Assembly (NCBI GenBank): GCA_033782935.1
Contig: JAWQEG010000079.1
Coordinates: forward strand, 372,001 to 436,000
Length of the DNA: 64,000 nt
Origin: Petrolisthes cinctipes
Lineage: Eukaryota > Arthropoda > Malacostraca > Decapoda > Porcellanidae
Direction: 5' to 3'
Below the pieces are notes generated by a model. That model did not search any database. It saw only the letters and a list, made by a program, of their open reading frames with translations, and was not told the origin of the DNA. Position 1 is the first letter of the stretch, and every line of letters begins with the position of its first letter. The position numbers were made by a program, and so were the translations under genes. Shown here in pieces: positions 63,841 through 64,000 of the stretch.

Positions 63841-64000
63841 TGCTTGGACTGTTAATATCAACAGTCATTTATCGGGTGGTGGGTGTGTGGGTTTCATTAC
63901 TGTGCTAGGACTGTAAATATCAAAAGTTATTCATGGCTTGATTGGTGTGTGGGTGTCATTACAGCGATTTAACTGTAAGTATCAACAGTCATTCATGGGG

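Larger units (their letters stand above)
58026..64000 (+). repeat. 62-bp satellite DNA array, right arm
   Basis: The same satellite resumes in the same orientation immediately after the inserted element and continues to the window edge, so the array is open at both ends. Monomers here belong to the lineage that begins near 56.4 kb. Diagnostic variants include ggtgGATGGTGTGTGAG, TATCAATGGTCATT, CATTACAATGCTAGG and GGACTGTTAATATGAACAG. The TCTATGCAG linker variant that is frequent between 20 and 55 kb was not seen here. Two monomers carry a short AT expansion (TAATATATATCAACAG near 59530 and 62200). No gene is seen in this stretch. Confidence 0.96.

Noticed and set aside
1..64000. CRISPR array
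   Set aside because: The repeats are contiguous 54-62 bp monomers with gradual divergence. There are no unique spacers between invariant repeats, no cas genes, and the setting is eukaryotic.
1..64000. CENP-B box in the monomer
   Set aside because: The CENP-B box needs TTCG and CGGG around a fixed spacing. The consensus monomer has no CG dinucleotide at all.
1..64000. Canonical vertebrate telomere array
   Set aside because: No TTAGGG tandem runs were seen. Isolated TTAGGG-like strings (for example GGGGTTAGGGTG near 29459, 31023 and 32590) are single point variants of the linker.
1..64000. Promoters, ribosome-binding sites or terminators
   Set aside because: Sequences such as TATAAATA (a variant of TGTAAATA) recur by monomer variation and have no associated gene.
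1..64000. Inverted satellite segments
   Set aside because: On reading through, every monomer had the same orientation on both sides of the element, so no inversion is called.

Overview
This window holds no recognisable gene. It is one continuous block of eukaryotic satellite DNA interrupted by a single transposon-like insertion. The satellite monomer is about 62 bp. Read on the + strand its segments are, in order, GTGGGTGT, CATTACAGTGCTTG, GACTGTAAATATCAACAGTC, ATTCATGGGGTGGTGG and GTGT. Roughly a thousand copies follow head to tail, all in the same orientation, from base 1 to base 64000. The organism is a eukaryote, most likely an animal, with large heterochromatic (pericentromeric, subtelomeric or interstitial) arrays. 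The sequence does not identify the species.

The array is built on several scales. (1) Monomers are 62 bp, with common length variants of about 59-60 bp and 54 bp. (2) Variant monomers recur in a fixed order, for example a 59-bp, a 60-bp and a 54-bp type in succession. (3) Larger higher-order repeats (HORs) follow. Looser, diverged copies with spacings of about 1.0-3.1 kb occupy 0.5-28 kb. A clear 1.56-1.57 kb HOR starts at 28.9 kb and decays into truncated copies by about 36 kb. Units of about 1.2-1.3 kb lie at 37-42 kb. A very long unit of about 6 kb lies at 42.3-48.2 kb, repeats at 48.2-53.8 kb, and repeats again in part at 53.8-56.4 kb. From about 56.4 kb a different satellite lineage takes over and runs to the end of the window.

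At 57411-58025 sits a 607-bp, non-coding element flanked by TTAA. It has imperfect 16-bp terminal inverted repeats beginning CCCC and ending GGGG, the hallmarks of a piggyBac-type MITE. A paralogous copy of the same satellite segment near 63139 lacks the element and keeps a single TTAA, so the insertion can be read directly from this window.

Many short open reading frames are present but are artefacts. Because 62 is not a multiple of 3, the reading frame rotates through three translations of the monomer. Every third monomer brings a TAA stop from CTGTAA unless a point variant (CTGAAA, CTATAA, CTGTAT and similar) removes it. No CDS, tRNA, rRNA, CRISPR array or bacterial-type operon is called. 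No new biochemical system is visible. The interest lies in the satellite architecture, the dyad in each monomer, and the dated transposon insertion.
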